23,746 bases of DNA, taken from assembly GCA_031283025.1 (NCBI GenBank), contig JAITCP010000133.1, positions 1-23,746 of the forward strand. The letters run 5' to 3'. Below the pieces are notes generated by a model, which did not search any database, was not told the DNA's origin, and saw only the letters and a program-made list of their open reading frames with translations. This DNA comes from Spirochaetaceae bacterium (GTDB lineage: Bacteria; Spirochaetota; Spirochaetia; Treponematales; Breznakiellaceae). Positions 7,233 to 14,492 of the stretch are shown here, piece by piece (positions within the stretch are counted from its first letter, which is position 1; every line of letters begins with the position of its first letter). Position numbers and translations under genes: made by a program.

Positions 7233-7262
7233 AGTGTAGTCCGGATTCTTGTTTTTTTTCAA
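7233..7262 (-). promoter_or_regulatory. Probable promoter of the DUF5362-RDD-SpoIIM-DUF4129-DUF4350 operon
   Basis: On the minus strand a TTGAAA -35 box (7262-7257) is followed after 18 bp by a TACACT -10 box (7238-7233). A start near 7226 would leave a short leader containing the AGGAGG site at 7209-7204. Agreement with the consensus is moderate. Confidence 0.5.
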
Positions 7263-7324
7263 GCCGACCGATGAAGGGGGAAAAAGCAGGGCATGGAGGA
7301 CTGTCCTTTCCAAAAACATCACTA

Positions 7325-7361
7325 AGACTTTTCCAAAACAAACCGAATTTTGGAAACGTCT
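7325..7361. repeat. Inverted repeat AGACTTTTCCAAAA / TTTTGGAAACGTCT
   Basis: Two 14-base arms (7325-7338, 7348-7361) are complementary except at one position, with a nine-base loop, and CCGTTTTTT follows on the plus strand. It lies between the two divergent promoters. It could be an operator, a weak terminator or a diverged member of the TTTCCAAAA-type hairpin family seen at 13223-13253. Confidence 0.5.
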
Positions 7362-7391
7362 CCGTTTTTTATTAATTTATTAAAAATTTAC

Positions 7392-7420
7392 TTCACATAA
7401 TGTCAAAAGAAGGGTATGAT
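7392..7420 (+). promoter_or_regulatory. Probable promoter of the chvE-gguA-gguB operon
   Basis: TTCACA (7392-7397) and TATGAT (7415-7420) are separated by 17 bp. A start near 7427 leaves a short leader that holds the GGAGG site at 7441-7445. The upstream DNA is A/T-rich, as expected for a strong promoter. Confidence 0.6.
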
Positions 7421-7453
7421 TAAACCTATCACACACTTTTGGAGGAAAAAAGT

Positions 7454-8575
7454 ATGAAAAAGAGTATTTTACTCGTAATGCTGATCCTTGCTGTGGCAAG
7501 CATCAGCTTCGGACAGGCCTTGATTGGTCTTGCCATGCCGGAAACCCACGTTCAACGCTGGGTAAAAGATGGCGCCTCACTCAAGGCGGAAGCTGAAAAG
7601 CGCGGTTACAAGGCGGAAGTACAGTTCGGCAATGCCGATCAGGCCCAGCAGAACCAGCAGATTCAAAGCTTCCTGACGACGGGGGCCAAGGCTCTGATCG
7701 TCGGCAATATCAATGACGGCGTCCGTTCTGTAATAGCGACTGCGAAGAAGGATAAAGTGGTTGTACTTGCCTATGACCGGATTATCCAGAATTCCAAAGA
7801 CTATGATTACTTCATTACCTTTAACAACTACAAGGTAGGAACGCTCCAGGGCCAGAGCCTTGCAAAGGCGCTCAACCTTGATGCCGCTACCGCCGCCGCC
7901 CCCAAGTACATCACCCTCTTTGCCGGTTCCATCACCGATGCCAACGCATTCTTCTTCTTTGACGGCGCTATTGACGTTCTTACTCCGTACATCAACAAGG
8001 GCGTGCTCAAGGTAGTAGGACCCTATCCCAAGAGTTCAAAGGATACGGCGAATTTCGCCCGGATTACAACTGAAAACTGGTTTGCCAGCATTGCCAAAGC
8101 CAGAATGGAAGGCCTCCTCGTTAACGACGCCGCAGGCGTAACCCTGGATGCCATACTTGCCCCCAATGATCCTATTGCCCGCGGGGTTATTGAAGCCTGC
8201 AAAGCCGATGCCAAGTACCGGGGGAAACTGCCCTTCGTTACCGGACAGGACGCTGAATTCGCTTCCGTAATGTCCATAAAGAACGGCGAACAGTACATGA
8301 CGGTATTTAAGGACACCGCCAAACTTGCCGAAGCCGCAGTCATACTGATCGATCAGGTACTGAAGGGCGTAAAAGCGAATGCTATTGTTGTTCCCGGTGC
8401 GGTTCTTGCCTCCGGCGCCTTGAAAGAAATCGGCAATACTCTCGTCTCCTCCGGAGGAAAGTTTTATGTGAATACATACCTCCTGGATCCCATCCTTATT
8501 ACCAAGGATAATATAAGGGTTCCTGTAGACGCAGGTTTCTACACTGCGGCGGAAGCTGCCCAGATTACCAGGTAA
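7454..8575 (+). CDS. chvE: ChvE-type periplasmic sugar-binding protein of a monosaccharide ABC importer
   Basis: Begins at ATG 7454, ten bases or less behind a GGAGG site (a TTG at 7439 is inside the ribosome site region and is rejected). 373 residues with a signal peptide (MKKSILLVMLILAVASISFG, cleaved before QALIG) and no lipobox cysteine, so it should be a soluble periplasmic protein. The mature part is a type-1 periplasmic binding fold. Stretches match the ChvE/xylose-binding branch: GLAMPETHVQRWVKDG, AYDRIIQNS, ITFNNYKVGTLQG, NAFFFFDGAIDVL, GQDAEFASVMSI, GEQYMTVFKDT and a C-terminal VDAGFYTAAE. The genes for the ATPase and permease follow. The substrate is probably one or more aldoses such as xylose, arabinose, galactose or glucose, and the sequence alone does not decide. 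Confidence 0.87.
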   Translation: MKKSILLVMLILAVASISFGQALIGLAMPETHVQRWVKDGASLKAEAEKRGYKAEVQFGNADQAQQNQQIQSFLTTGAKALIVGNINDGVRSVIATAKKDKVVVLAYDRIIQNSKDYDYFITFNNYKVGTLQGQSLAKALNLDAATAAAPKYITLFAGSITDANAFFFFDGAIDVLTPYINKGVLKVVGPYPKSSKDTANFARITTENWFASIAKARMEGLLVNDAAGVTLDAILAPNDPIARGVIEACKADAKYRGKLPFVTGQDAEFASVMSIKNGEQYMTVFKDTAKLAEAAVILIDQVLKGVKANAIVVPGAVLASGALKEIGNTLVSSGGKFYVNTYLLDPILITKDNIRVPVDAGFYTAAEAAQITR

Positions 8576-8591
8576 CCGGTAGTTTTGCTTG

Positions 8592-8620
8592 AAGACGGGA
8601 GGGTTTCCTCCCGTCTTTTT
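8592..8620 (+). terminator. Terminator/attenuator between the binding-protein and ATPase genes
   Basis: An 11-bp perfect stem (AAGACGGGAGG, 8592-8602; CCTCCCGTCTT, 8607-8617) with a GTTT loop runs into a T-run ending at 8620. Partial termination here would yield far more binding protein than membrane components, a usual arrangement in such operons. Confidence 0.85.
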
Positions 8621-8649
8621 ATACGTATTGAAAGGGGACAGCTTGTTAC

Positions 8650-10173
8650 ATGGGCGAATATATACTTGAAATAAAAAATTTAACCAAGGATTTTCCCGGT
8701 GTCAGGGCATTGGATAATGTTTCGTTAAAAATAAAGCAGGGGGAGATTCATTCCCTTGTCGGGGAAAACGGCGCCGGCAAATCAACCCTGATGAGCGTTA
8801 TTTCCGGCGTATACCCTAAAGGGGATTACGAAGGGAAAGTTTTTTTTAAGGAAAAAGAAACACATTACCATAGTGTTAAAGACAGTGAAAAAGAAGGGCT
8901 TGCCATTATTCATCAGGAACTGGCCCTAAGCCCGTATCTTTCTATTTATGAAAATATTTTTCTGGGACATATGCAGACAAAGTTCGGCATAATCAACTGG
9001 AATTACTATATAAAAGAATCAAATAAGTACCTTGATCAGGTGGGGCTCTATGAACCCCCGGAAACCCTGGTAAGCAAACTCGGGGTAGGCAAACAGCAGT
9101 TAGTTGAAATTGCCCGCGCTCTTTCAAAAAAAGTAGACCTCTTAATCCTGGACGAACCTACTTCTTCCCTGAATGACGATGAAAGTGAAAAGCTCCTTAA
9201 CCTGATTCTGGATTTTAAAAAGCAGGGTATTACCTGTGTGATGATCTCCCACAAGCTGAACGAAGTGCTTAAAGTGGCGGATACCGTAACGGTTTTGCGG
9301 GACGGTAAATCCATTGCCAGTTACGATGTTAAAAAAGAAAAGCTTACGGAAGAACAAATCATTCGGGACATGGTGGGCCGGGATTTAACCCACCGCTTCC
9401 CTGACCGCAAAAGCCGCCCCGGGGACACAATCATGGAAGTCAGGAACTGGTCGGTGTATCATCCTGATTACCACGCCATAAAGGTAGTGGACAACGCGTC
9501 TTTCTGCTTAAAAAAAGGTGAAATTCTGGCCTTTTGCGGGCCCATGGGAGCGGGCCGTACTGAGTTAATGATGAGTATTTTCGGCGGGTCCTACGGTTAC
9601 CGCAGCGAAGGAGAGTTGTACATCAACGGAAAAGCGGCGTATCTTGCTTCCAGCCGGGCGGCAATGAATAACGGGCTGGGTTACATTTCAGAAGACCGCA
9701 AAGGTTTGGGGCTTATTCTTATCCAGGATATTAAAACCAATATATCCTATTCCAGCCTGGGGCAAATTTCCCGGATGGGAGTAGTAAACAATGAACAGGA
9801 AATCCTTTTAGCGGAAAAATTCCGCAAAGATCTTAATATCAGAACGCCTTCAATAAACCAGATAACCAGAAATCTTTCCGGCGGCAACCAGCAAAAGGTA
9901 GTTGTAAGCAGAAGCCTCGCGGCAGACCCGGAAATCTTTATTGTAGACGAACCTACACGGGGCATTGACGTAGGCGCCAAGACGGAAATTTACAACATCC
10001 TGAACGATTTGGCGGCGGCAGGTAAAAGCATTATCATGGTCAGTTCCGAACTTCCTGAAGCGTTGGGCATGGCGGACCGGATTTACGTGATGAATGAAGG
10101 AAAAATCAAAGGGGTGCTAAAGCACGAAGAAGCAACCCAAGAAAAGATCATGCATTTGGCATTGGTCGGGTAG
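8650..10173 (+). CDS. gguA: Sugar ABC importer ATP-binding protein with two ATPase domains (GguA/MmsA type)
   Basis: 507 residues, the usual length for tandem-ATPase sugar importer proteins. Domain 1 has Walker A GENGAGKST (38-46), Q-loop region IIHQELALSP, a degenerate signature LGVGKQQLVE (144-153), and Walker B LLILDEPTSSLND. Domain 2 has the degenerate Walker A GPMGAGRTE, a canonical signature LSGGNQQKVV, and Walker B IFIVDEPTRGIDVGAK. The junction MVGRDLTHRFPDR is typical of the GguA/XylG branch. The asymmetric degeneracy is normal in this family. The ribosome site (AAGGGG near 8631) is rather far from the ATG, so translation may be weak. It energises uptake of the sugar delivered by the upstream ChvE-like protein through the downstream permease. 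Confidence 0.93.
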   Translation: MGEYILEIKNLTKDFPGVRALDNVSLKIKQGEIHSLVGENGAGKSTLMSVISGVYPKGDYEGKVFFKEKETHYHSVKDSEKEGLAIIHQELALSPYLSIYENIFLGHMQTKFGIINWNYYIKESNKYLDQVGLYEPPETLVSKLGVGKQQLVEIARALSKKVDLLILDEPTSSLNDDESEKLLNLILDFKKQGITCVMISHKLNEVLKVADTVTVLRDGKSIASYDVKKEKLTEEQIIRDMVGRDLTHRFPDRKSRPGDTIMEVRNWSVYHPDYHAIKVVDNASFCLKKGEILAFCGPMGAGRTELMMSIFGGSYGYRSEGELYINGKAAYLASSRAAMNNGLGYISEDRKGLGLILIQDIKTNISYSSLGQISRMGVVNNEQEILLAEKFRKDLNIRTPSINQITRNLSGGNQQKVVVSRSLAADPEIFIVDEPTRGIDVGAKTEIYNILNDLAAAGKSIIMVSSELPEALGMADRIYVMNEGKIKGVLKHEEATQEKIMHLALVG

Positions 10174-10208
10174 TTTTTTCATAAAAAATTGTAGTTAAGG
10201 AGAATATA

Positions 10209-11414
10209 ATGAACGACATATCCGGCAGGAAGTTTAACATCGGAGCATTGGTCAAAAGCAATTTGCGGAACTATTCCATGTTCATCATATTGATAGTGAT
10301 CATGCTTGTCTTTGGCCCCTTGTGCAATTGGACGAATTTTAAGGGCCGGAATATTACCTATATTTTCTTTCAGTTCAGTTATGTATTTATTCTGGCTACC
10401 GGAATGGTCCAGTGTATTATCATTGGGGGAATTGACCTTTCTGTCGGTTCGATTTGCGCTTTTATCGGAGCGTTAAGCGCCTATATCTATAATACCGGGG
10501 TAGGCCTGTTTGTTACGATATTGGCAGCTTTAGTCATGGGTTTTATCCTGGGCGCTTTCCAGGGCTGGTTTATAGCTTACCCCAAGATTCCGCCCTTCAT
10601 AGTTACCCTTGCGGGGATGCTGCTTTTCCGGGGGCTTACCTACATAGTAACCAACGTAAACCCTGTTAATCCAATAGACGATGTTTATTCTTACCTTGCT
10701 ACAGGAACGGTAGACGAAGACTTACTGCACATGGAAGAGCCTAATTTCTTTGGTCATTATCCGGCATCCTTTGTTTTGGCCCTGATTATCCTGGTAATTT
10801 TATGGCTGCTGGAATTCAGAAACAGGAAAGCCAAATTAGCCAATGGATCTGATGTTACCCCTCCGGCGTTTTTTATCGGCAAACTGGTACTTATAAGCGC
10901 TTTGGTTATTGCGCTTGCGGAACGCTTTGCCGAATACCGGGGGCTTCCCATTGTTGTAATTGTGCTGTTGGTAACCGTAGGAATTTTCCACTTTGTATTG
11001 AAAAATACCGTTTTGGGCAGATATATCTATGCGGTGGGCGGCAACGCACGGTCGGCAAAATTGTCCGGTATTAATACTGAATTTGTAACATTTATTGTGT
11101 TTTGTTTTATGGGAACCCTGACAGGGCTTGCCGCGGTGGTAACTACCGGTTACATGAACAGCGCCCTTCCCCAGGCTGGAAATATGTTTGAGATGGACGC
11201 CATAGCGGCTTGTTATATAGGCGGGGTTTCCGCTTCCGGAGGCATCGGCACAGTGATAGGCGTTGTCGTAGGCGGCCTCGTTATGGCCGCCATTAACAAT
11301 GGAATGACCTTGATGAACCTGGGAGCCCACTATCAGTATGTGGTAAAAGCCCTTGTCGTTCTCCTGGCGGTGTTCTACGACGTTTATTCCCGCCGAAAAG
11401 CCGGTTTGGGTTGA
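10209..11414 (+). CDS. gguB: Sugar ABC importer permease (GguB/MmsB type)
   Basis: 401 residues, with an AAGGAG site eight bases before the ATG. About ten membrane helices are visible. Signature regions of the BPD_transp_2 family are present: GMVQCIIIGGIDLSVGSICA, YPKIPPFIVTLAGMLLFRGL, LGRYIYAVGGNARSAKLSGI, and the C-terminal AIAACYIGGVSASGGIGTV and GGLVMAAINNGMTLMN. The central loop (about residues 158-175 and 198-215) and an additional helix around 220-235 make it longer than RbsC-type permeases, as in GguB. It forms the membrane channel, probably as a homodimer, of the importer encoded with the two upstream genes. There is no terminator directly after it, so read-through into the lipoprotein gene is possible. 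Confidence 0.92.
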   Translation: MNDISGRKFNIGALVKSNLRNYSMFIILIVIMLVFGPLCNWTNFKGRNITYIFFQFSYVFILATGMVQCIIIGGIDLSVGSICAFIGALSAYIYNTGVGLFVTILAALVMGFILGAFQGWFIAYPKIPPFIVTLAGMLLFRGLTYIVTNVNPVNPIDDVYSYLATGTVDEDLLHMEEPNFFGHYPASFVLALIILVILWLLEFRNRKAKLANGSDVTPPAFFIGKLVLISALVIALAERFAEYRGLPIVVIVLLVTVGIFHFVLKNTVLGRYIYAVGGNARSAKLSGINTEFVTFIVFCFMGTLTGLAAVVTTGYMNSALPQAGNMFEMDAIAACYIGGVSASGGIGTVIGVVVGGLVMAAINNGMTLMNLGAHYQYVVKALVVLLAVFYDVYSRRKAGLG

Positions 11415-11475
11415 GAGAGCCGCAGTTGACACAACGGGGGTAACCAAAGCGCTGTCTATTTGTTATAACAAGAGT

Positions 11476-12375
11476 ATGCAAAAGTTAGGCTGGATTTTAT
11501 CGGTTATAATACTGTTTTGTGCCTGCGTCGAAACACAGGTTGAAGATTCAACTATTCCCACCCCGGAGATCGTGCCTCCCCCACAGCCCGTAAAACGGGT
11601 TTATTTTTACCGCATAGAGTCTTTTTCCCAAATTCAGGGCTTTAATGTACTGGTTAACGGCGCTGAAATGCTTGTAAACGAAGGGGGAAAACCATCCGAG
11701 TTCCGGACGGATATTAACGATTGGATGGTTTCTGAAAACAACGAAATTTCCATTACCGTTTTTTGGCCGGAAGGAGTCAGATTTACCTCCGGCGTATCTC
11801 CTGTTTCTTTTAAGCTTTTTTCCAACGATACCCTTATAAAGGAATACCGGTGGCCTGCCCCCGGTGTTCAAGATATGAGCAGTTCCTACCCCCGCACAAT
11901 CAATGAAACCTTCAAGGCCGATGGTTTCCCCAAAGTATTACTGGAAAGAGCGGCGCGGGTTATTTCTTCCACCGGCGTTCTGCCCCGTGACGACCAGCAG
12001 GCTATTGCCGCTTTGGTAGAGCAGCTGCGGAAAGCATTCACTGAAAAAAACATCCCTAACATTGATGATCTTTTTAGTGTCAAATACAATGATCTGGCTA
12101 CTGCCCGGTTTACCACCCCCGCCGCCATTAAAGCGGAGGCGGACAAGCAATACCTGGAGCTAATGGAAAAAGAGGCCTATGCGATCAGGCCCTTTAGCGG
12201 CCGTTACGGTTATTTTTCCACAGCAGACGACAGAGTGGTACGGGTGATCCAGGGCCGTATCGGATTCCCCGAACCGGCTCTGGTAATTACCTGGCGGGAG
12301 GGGAGAAATACACGCCGCTGGGATCTGGAACTGTACTTTGCAAAAATAGACGGTAAATGGGTAATAATCAGATAA
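11476..12375 (+). CDS. Predicted lipoprotein of unknown function
   Basis: I choose the ATG at 11476 because it gives a clean lipoprotein signal: MQKLGWILSVIILFCAC with a lipidatable cysteine at 17 (FCA before it). The frame is open further upstream into the permease gene, but that extension has no signal and overlaps real coding sequence. 299 residues. After a proline-rich linker (TPEIVPPPQPVKR) there is a domain of about 130 residues with beta-rich character (VYFYRIESFSQIQGFNVLVN, EISITVFWPEG). The second domain (about 180-299) resembles an NTF2-like or secreted-enzyme-accessory fold by pattern only (ALVEQLRKAFTEKNI to YFAKIDGKWVIIR). I do not recognise the family. It ends one base before the uppP start, implying co-translation and hinting at an envelope role. 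Confidence 0.7.
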   Translation: MQKLGWILSVIILFCACVETQVEDSTIPTPEIVPPPQPVKRVYFYRIESFSQIQGFNVLVNGAEMLVNEGGKPSEFRTDINDWMVSENNEISITVFWPEGVRFTSGVSPVSFKLFSNDTLIKEYRWPAPGVQDMSSSYPRTINETFKADGFPKVLLERAARVISSTGVLPRDDQQAIAALVEQLRKAFTEKNIPNIDDLFSVKYNDLATARFTTPAAIKAEADKQYLELMEKEAYAIRPFSGRYGYFSTADDRVVRVIQGRIGFPEPALVITWREGRNTRRWDLELYFAKIDGKWVIIR

Positions 12376-12376
12376 A

Positions 12377-13210
12377 ATGAGCGTATTACAAGCGGTTTTT
12401 TTGGGACTTATTCAAGGCATAACGGAATTTCTTCCGGTAAGCAGTTCAGGCCATTTGGTGCTGGTTCAAAAAATTATGGGCATTTCCGGCCCCTCCCTGT
12501 TCTTTGATACCCTGCTTCATTGCGGAACCCTGTTGTCCGTTATTGTGGCCCTCCGTGCCGATGTATGGAACCTTCTCCGGCGGCCTTTTCAGCGCATGAT
12601 GATCTTTCTTGTCATTGCCACAGCGGTAACGGTGGCGGTTGTAATTTTTTTCAAAGATAGGATTGAAGAAGCCTTTGAATCGGGACAATGGCTGGGCCAG
12701 GCATTTCTGGTAACCTCCCTGGCCCTCTTTATTTCGGAGTATTTGTCCCGCCGCCCCACAAGTTTCAGAAATGACGCGGAAATGGACTGGTTTGACGCGG
12801 TACTTGTAGGATTTCTCCAGGGCATTGCCGTTGCCCCCGGTATATCCCGGTCCGGCCTTACCCTTTCCGGCGCCCTGTCCCGAAAACTCAACCGGGACAT
12901 TGCCGTTCGGTTTTCTTTCCTGCTTGCCATTCCGGCAATTTTGGGCGCTTTGATTCTTCAATTACATGAATTATATAAAATTTCCCATTACCCAAGTGTT
13001 AATCCTGCCGCTTCAGAAGGCCTCATAGCAGCGGGGATGGCAGCTCCCTTTATCGCCGGAACCCTCACGGCGGCACTGGTTGGCTTTGTCGCTGTGGTAA
13101 TTATGCTCCGTATTGTACGGAAACACTCCCTTGCCGGCTTTGGAATTTACACCGCTCTTTTGGGGCTGTTGATTATACTGGATCAGAATGTCTTCCATTT
13201 TGTGTTTTAA
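12377..13210 (+). CDS. uppP: Undecaprenyl-diphosphatase (UppP/BacA)
   Basis: 277 residues, the family's usual length, an integral membrane enzyme with about eight helices. It dephosphorylates undecaprenyl diphosphate to regenerate the lipid carrier for peptidoglycan and other surface polymers, and gives bacitracin resistance when abundant. Both active-site regions are intact: GITEFLPVSSSGHL (residues 14-27, with catalytic Glu17 and His26) and APGISRSG (153-160, with the essential arginine 158). No Shine-Dalgarno sequence precedes the ATG. It starts one base after the lipoprotein stop and probably depends on translational coupling. The gene converges on dnaJ, with a hairpin between the two. 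Confidence 0.96.
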   Translation: MSVLQAVFLGLIQGITEFLPVSSSGHLVLVQKIMGISGPSLFFDTLLHCGTLLSVIVALRADVWNLLRRPFQRMMIFLVIATAVTVAVVIFFKDRIEEAFESGQWLGQAFLVTSLALFISEYLSRRPTSFRNDAEMDWFDAVLVGFLQGIAVAPGISRSGLTLSGALSRKLNRDIAVRFSFLLAIPAILGALILQLHELYKISHYPSVNPAASEGLIAAGMAAPFIAGTLTAALVGFVAVVIMLRIVRKHSLAGFGIYTALLGLLIILDQNVFHFVF

Positions 13211-13222
13211 GAATCTAGGGTA

Positions 13223-13253
13223 GCTTTTCCAAAAACTGAAGTTTTGGAAAAGC
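13223..13253. terminator. Hairpin between convergent uppP and dnaJ genes
   Basis: GCTTTTCCAAAAAC (13223-13236) pairs with GTTTTGGAAAAGC (13241-13253) around a TGAA loop, with one bulged A. It sits between two convergent genes, a natural place for a two-way terminator, though the flanking T-runs are poor. Size and A/T core are like the hairpins of the 119-bp element family. Confidence 0.5.
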
Positions 13254-13289
13254 CTCAATCGTTAATTTTTAGGCTCAGCTTCATTGAAC

Positions 13290-14399
13290 CTATTGTTCTG
13301 ACATCTCTGAAAGAGGTATTGGTTTGGGGGCATCGTTTTCCCCTTCCACACGGGAAAGTTCTTCCAGGAGTTCCCGGCCCCGGCGGGAAAGTTTTTCCGG
13401 TATCTGAACCATCAATTTTATCCAAAAAGAACCCCGCCTGCCCCCGGAAGGAACCCCTTCGTCCCGGATACGGAGGAGTTTGCCGTTGGCGGTGCCCGGC
13501 GGAATCTTTACCTTTAGCTTTTTTCCCTCCAGTGTACTTACGTGTATTTCCGCCCCTAAGGCTGCCTGGGTAATGGAAATAGGCACCGCACAGTACAAGT
13601 CCAGGTCCTGCCGTTCAAAGTATTCGTGGGGCTTAATTCGGATAAAAACATAAAGATCCCCCGGAGGCCCGCCGCCGGGCCCCGCGTCGCCCTGCCGGGG
13701 AATCGCCACCCGTTTGCCGTTTTCCACGCCTGCGGGGATTGTAACCATAATCTTCTGGCGTTTCCGCTGGGTTCCCCCGCCCCCACAGTCCCTGCAGGGC
13801 TGCTCAATAATGTAACCTTCACCGCGGCAGTTGTGGCAGGTGGATGCCACGGAAAAAAAGCCCTGGCTATGCCGTACCTGGCCTGAACCCTGGCAGACCG
13901 GACAAACCTTTTTACCCGAACCGTCGGCAGCCCCGCTTCCCTTGCAGGTGGGGCACGCATCGTTCCTTGTGTACTGAATTTCCACCTTGGTACCGAATAC
14001 CGCATCCTTAAAGGGTATCTCAATGTCATAGCGGAGGTTTGCCCCCTGGCGGACACCGCCGGAAGAACGGCGGCTGCTCCCTCCAAAGAAAGTATCGAAA
14101 ATCCCGGAAAAGTCCCCAAAGATGTCTTCAAAACCACGGAAGGTCTGGGAAAAGTCCCCATGTCCGGCCATGCCGTCAACCCCGGCAAAGCCAAATTGGT
14201 CATAGGCGGCTTTTTTCTGATCATCCCCTAAAATCTCGTAGGCTTCCGTGGCTTCCTTAAATTTTTCCTCCGCTTCCTTATTTCCCGGGTTTTTATCCGG
14301 ATGATACTGAATGGCAAGTTTGCGATATGCTTTTTTTATGTCATCTTTGGAGGCGTTTTTTTGTACTCCAAGAACCTCATAGTAATCACGTTTTGCCAC
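13290..14399 (-). CDS. dnaJ: Chaperone protein DnaJ (Hsp40)
   Basis: 369 residues. The start is a GTG at 14399, chosen because it gives the canonical N-terminus MAKRDYYEVLG. There is no clear ribosome site, and the preceding DNA is a 7-bp repeat array. Domains: J domain with HPD (33-35), a short G/F-rich linker (about 70-115, GFAGVDGMAGHG to FFGGSSRRSSGG), and a zinc-binding domain with four CxxCxGxG-type motifs (149-156 CPTCKGSG, 166-173 CPVCQGSG, 188-195 CHNCRGEG, 202-209 CRDCGGGG, the last with G for x). The C-terminal substrate-binding and dimerisation domains follow. It delivers clients to DnaK and stimulates its ATPase. It is last in the grpE-dnaK-dnaJ operon. Confidence 0.97.
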   Translation of the reverse strand: MAKRDYYEVLGVQKNASKDDIKKAYRKLAIQYHPDKNPGNKEAEEKFKEATEAYEILGDDQKKAAYDQFGFAGVDGMAGHGDFSQTFRGFEDIFGDFSGIFDTFFGGSSRRSSGGVRQGANLRYDIEIPFKDAVFGTKVEIQYTRNDACPTCKGSGAADGSGKKVCPVCQGSGQVRHSQGFFSVASTCHNCRGEGYIIEQPCRDCGGGGTQRKRQKIMVTIPAGVENGKRVAIPRQGDAGPGGGPPGDLYVFIRIKPHEYFERQDLDLYCAVPISITQAALGAEIHVSTLEGKKLKVKIPPGTANGKLLRIRDEGVPSGGRRGSFWIKLMVQIPEKLSRRGRELLEELSRVEGENDAPKPIPLSEMSEQ

Positions 14400-14406
14400 T
14401 TATATT

Positions 14407-14491
14407 GGGGAGTGGGGAATGGGGAGTGGGGAGTGGGGAGCGTCCTTTCCACTCCCTATTCCCTATTCCCTACTCCCTACTCCCTACCTCC
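14407..14491. repeat. 7-bp G-rich and mirror C-rich tandem repeats between dnaK and dnaJ
   Basis: Five units of GGGGAGT or GGGGAAT (14407-14440) are followed, after a ten-base gap, by five units of ACTCCCT or ATTCCCT and a partial one (14451-14491). The two halves are imperfect inverted complements (six of seven positions per unit), so a long hairpin is possible in either strand. The plus strand also contains five GGGG tracts, enough for a G-quadruplex. The array fills almost the whole gap between the dnaK stop and the dnaJ GTG start. Confidence 0.85.
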
Positions 14492-14492
14492 T

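Noticed and set aside
11426..11470. TTGACA upstream of the lipoprotein gene as a promoter.
   Set aside because: No -10 box is found at 16-18 bp; the A/T-rich hexamers lie too far away.
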